Positions 52,515 to 52,592 of a DNA stretch of 52,592 bases are shown here, piece after piece. The notes beneath the pieces were generated by a model. That model made no database searches. It had not been told where the DNA came from and saw only the letters and a program-made list of their open reading frames with translations. Made by a program: the position numbers and the translations under genes. The stretch is from the NCBI GenBank assembly GCA_964595355.1, contig CAZQQD010000009.1:1-52592 (forward strand), given 5' to 3'. The DNA is from JAKAGZ01 sp964595355. Its GTDB lineage: Bacteria > Bacteroidota > Ignavibacteria > Ignavibacteriales > Ignavibacteriaceae. The first letter of the stretch is position 1, and every line of letters starts with the position of its first letter.

Positions 52515-52528
52515 ATTAAATGAAAAGA

Positions 52529-52592
52529 TTACTTAGAGCCCATAAAAGGATACTTCCAATCTTTCGGAGGATCGAAAGTCTCTTTTAATGTT
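52529..52592 (-). CDS. 3' end of an unidentified gene (partial)
   Basis: The minus-strand frame ends TLKETFDPPKDWKYPFMGSK-stop (TAA at 52529-52531), 20 codons visible. The composition looks like real protein and the bidirectional hairpin follows. Too little is visible to name it. A second frame is also open here but reads less like protein. Confidence 0.5.
   Translation of the reverse strand, partial: TLKETFDPPKDWKYPFMGSK

Noticed and set aside
52535..52592. Alternative minus-strand frame at the window end, reading ...LEVSFYGL-stop
   Set aside because: It is also open but less protein-like than the overlapping frame ending KDWKYPFMGSK; too short to decide firmly.
1..52592. tRNA, rRNA, CRISPR arrays, insertion sequences, prophage
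   Set aside because: I saw no clover-leaf tRNA ends, direct-repeat arrays, transposase or integrase genes, or terminal repeats in the gaps; weak examples could be missed by eye.

Overview
The window is AT-rich, densely packed bacterial chromosome with no rRNA, tRNA, CRISPR array, phage or insertion sequence that I can see. Gene content points to the Bacteroidota/Chlorobi group, most likely an Ignavibacteria-type heterotroph. The pointers are two GWxTD/TPR proteins, a lamin-tail-domain surface protein with a FlgD-like C-terminus, several orphan FtsX-type permeases, an M61 PDZ peptidase, DUF3109 next to rpoN, and hslVU. This assignment is inference from gene families; no marker RNA is present.

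Layout: (1) 1-10.2 kb, all minus strand: 5' end of metG, an MlaF-type ATPase, a TonB-like protein, two tandem GWxTD/TPR proteins, a small membrane protein coupled to a PLP decarboxylase, and an M61 peptidase. (2) 10.2-17.2 kb, minus: a noncoding stretch holding a candidate small RNA, an ABC-2 exporter pair, a lamin-tail surface protein, an SDR enzyme and a REC-histidine kinase. (3) 17.4-22.8 kb, plus: DUF3109-rpoN, hslV-hslU, a decayed stretch with a frameshifted DUF5522 remnant, and a secreted protein. (4) 22.8-30.9 kb, minus: metallophosphoesterase, carA-carB with a hairpin leader that looks like an attenuator, and a large FtsX permease. (5) 31.2-35.9 kb, plus: NRDE protein, small GNAT, egtB-egtD (ergothioneine) and a DUF819 membrane protein. 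(6) 36-40 kb, minus: GNAT, valS (poly-C tract in the signature region) and a lipoprotein acid phosphatase. (7) 40-45.8 kb: a five-gene minus-strand envelope operon diverging from a TetR regulator. (8) 45.9-52.6 kb: DUF1015-serC, a lipoprotein, DUF2203, a thioredoxin-like protein, a PiT phosphate transporter with its DUF47 partner, a TMEM175-type channel, and the 3' end of an unidentified gene.

The most system-like locus is 40.0-45.8 kb. A LolA-like periplasmic carrier, two FtsX/LolC-E-like permeases, a LolD-like ATPase and an outer-membrane barrel are encoded in one run: all the parts needed to move a lipidic cargo from inner to outer membrane. The intergenic region to tetR carries two near-identical 20-bp operators, each starting at the end of a sigma-70-like promoter's -10 box, one per direction. 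Other points of interest are the carAB leader, a candidate ~140-nt structured RNA at 10.33-10.47 kb, and an ergothioneine pair lacking EgtC.
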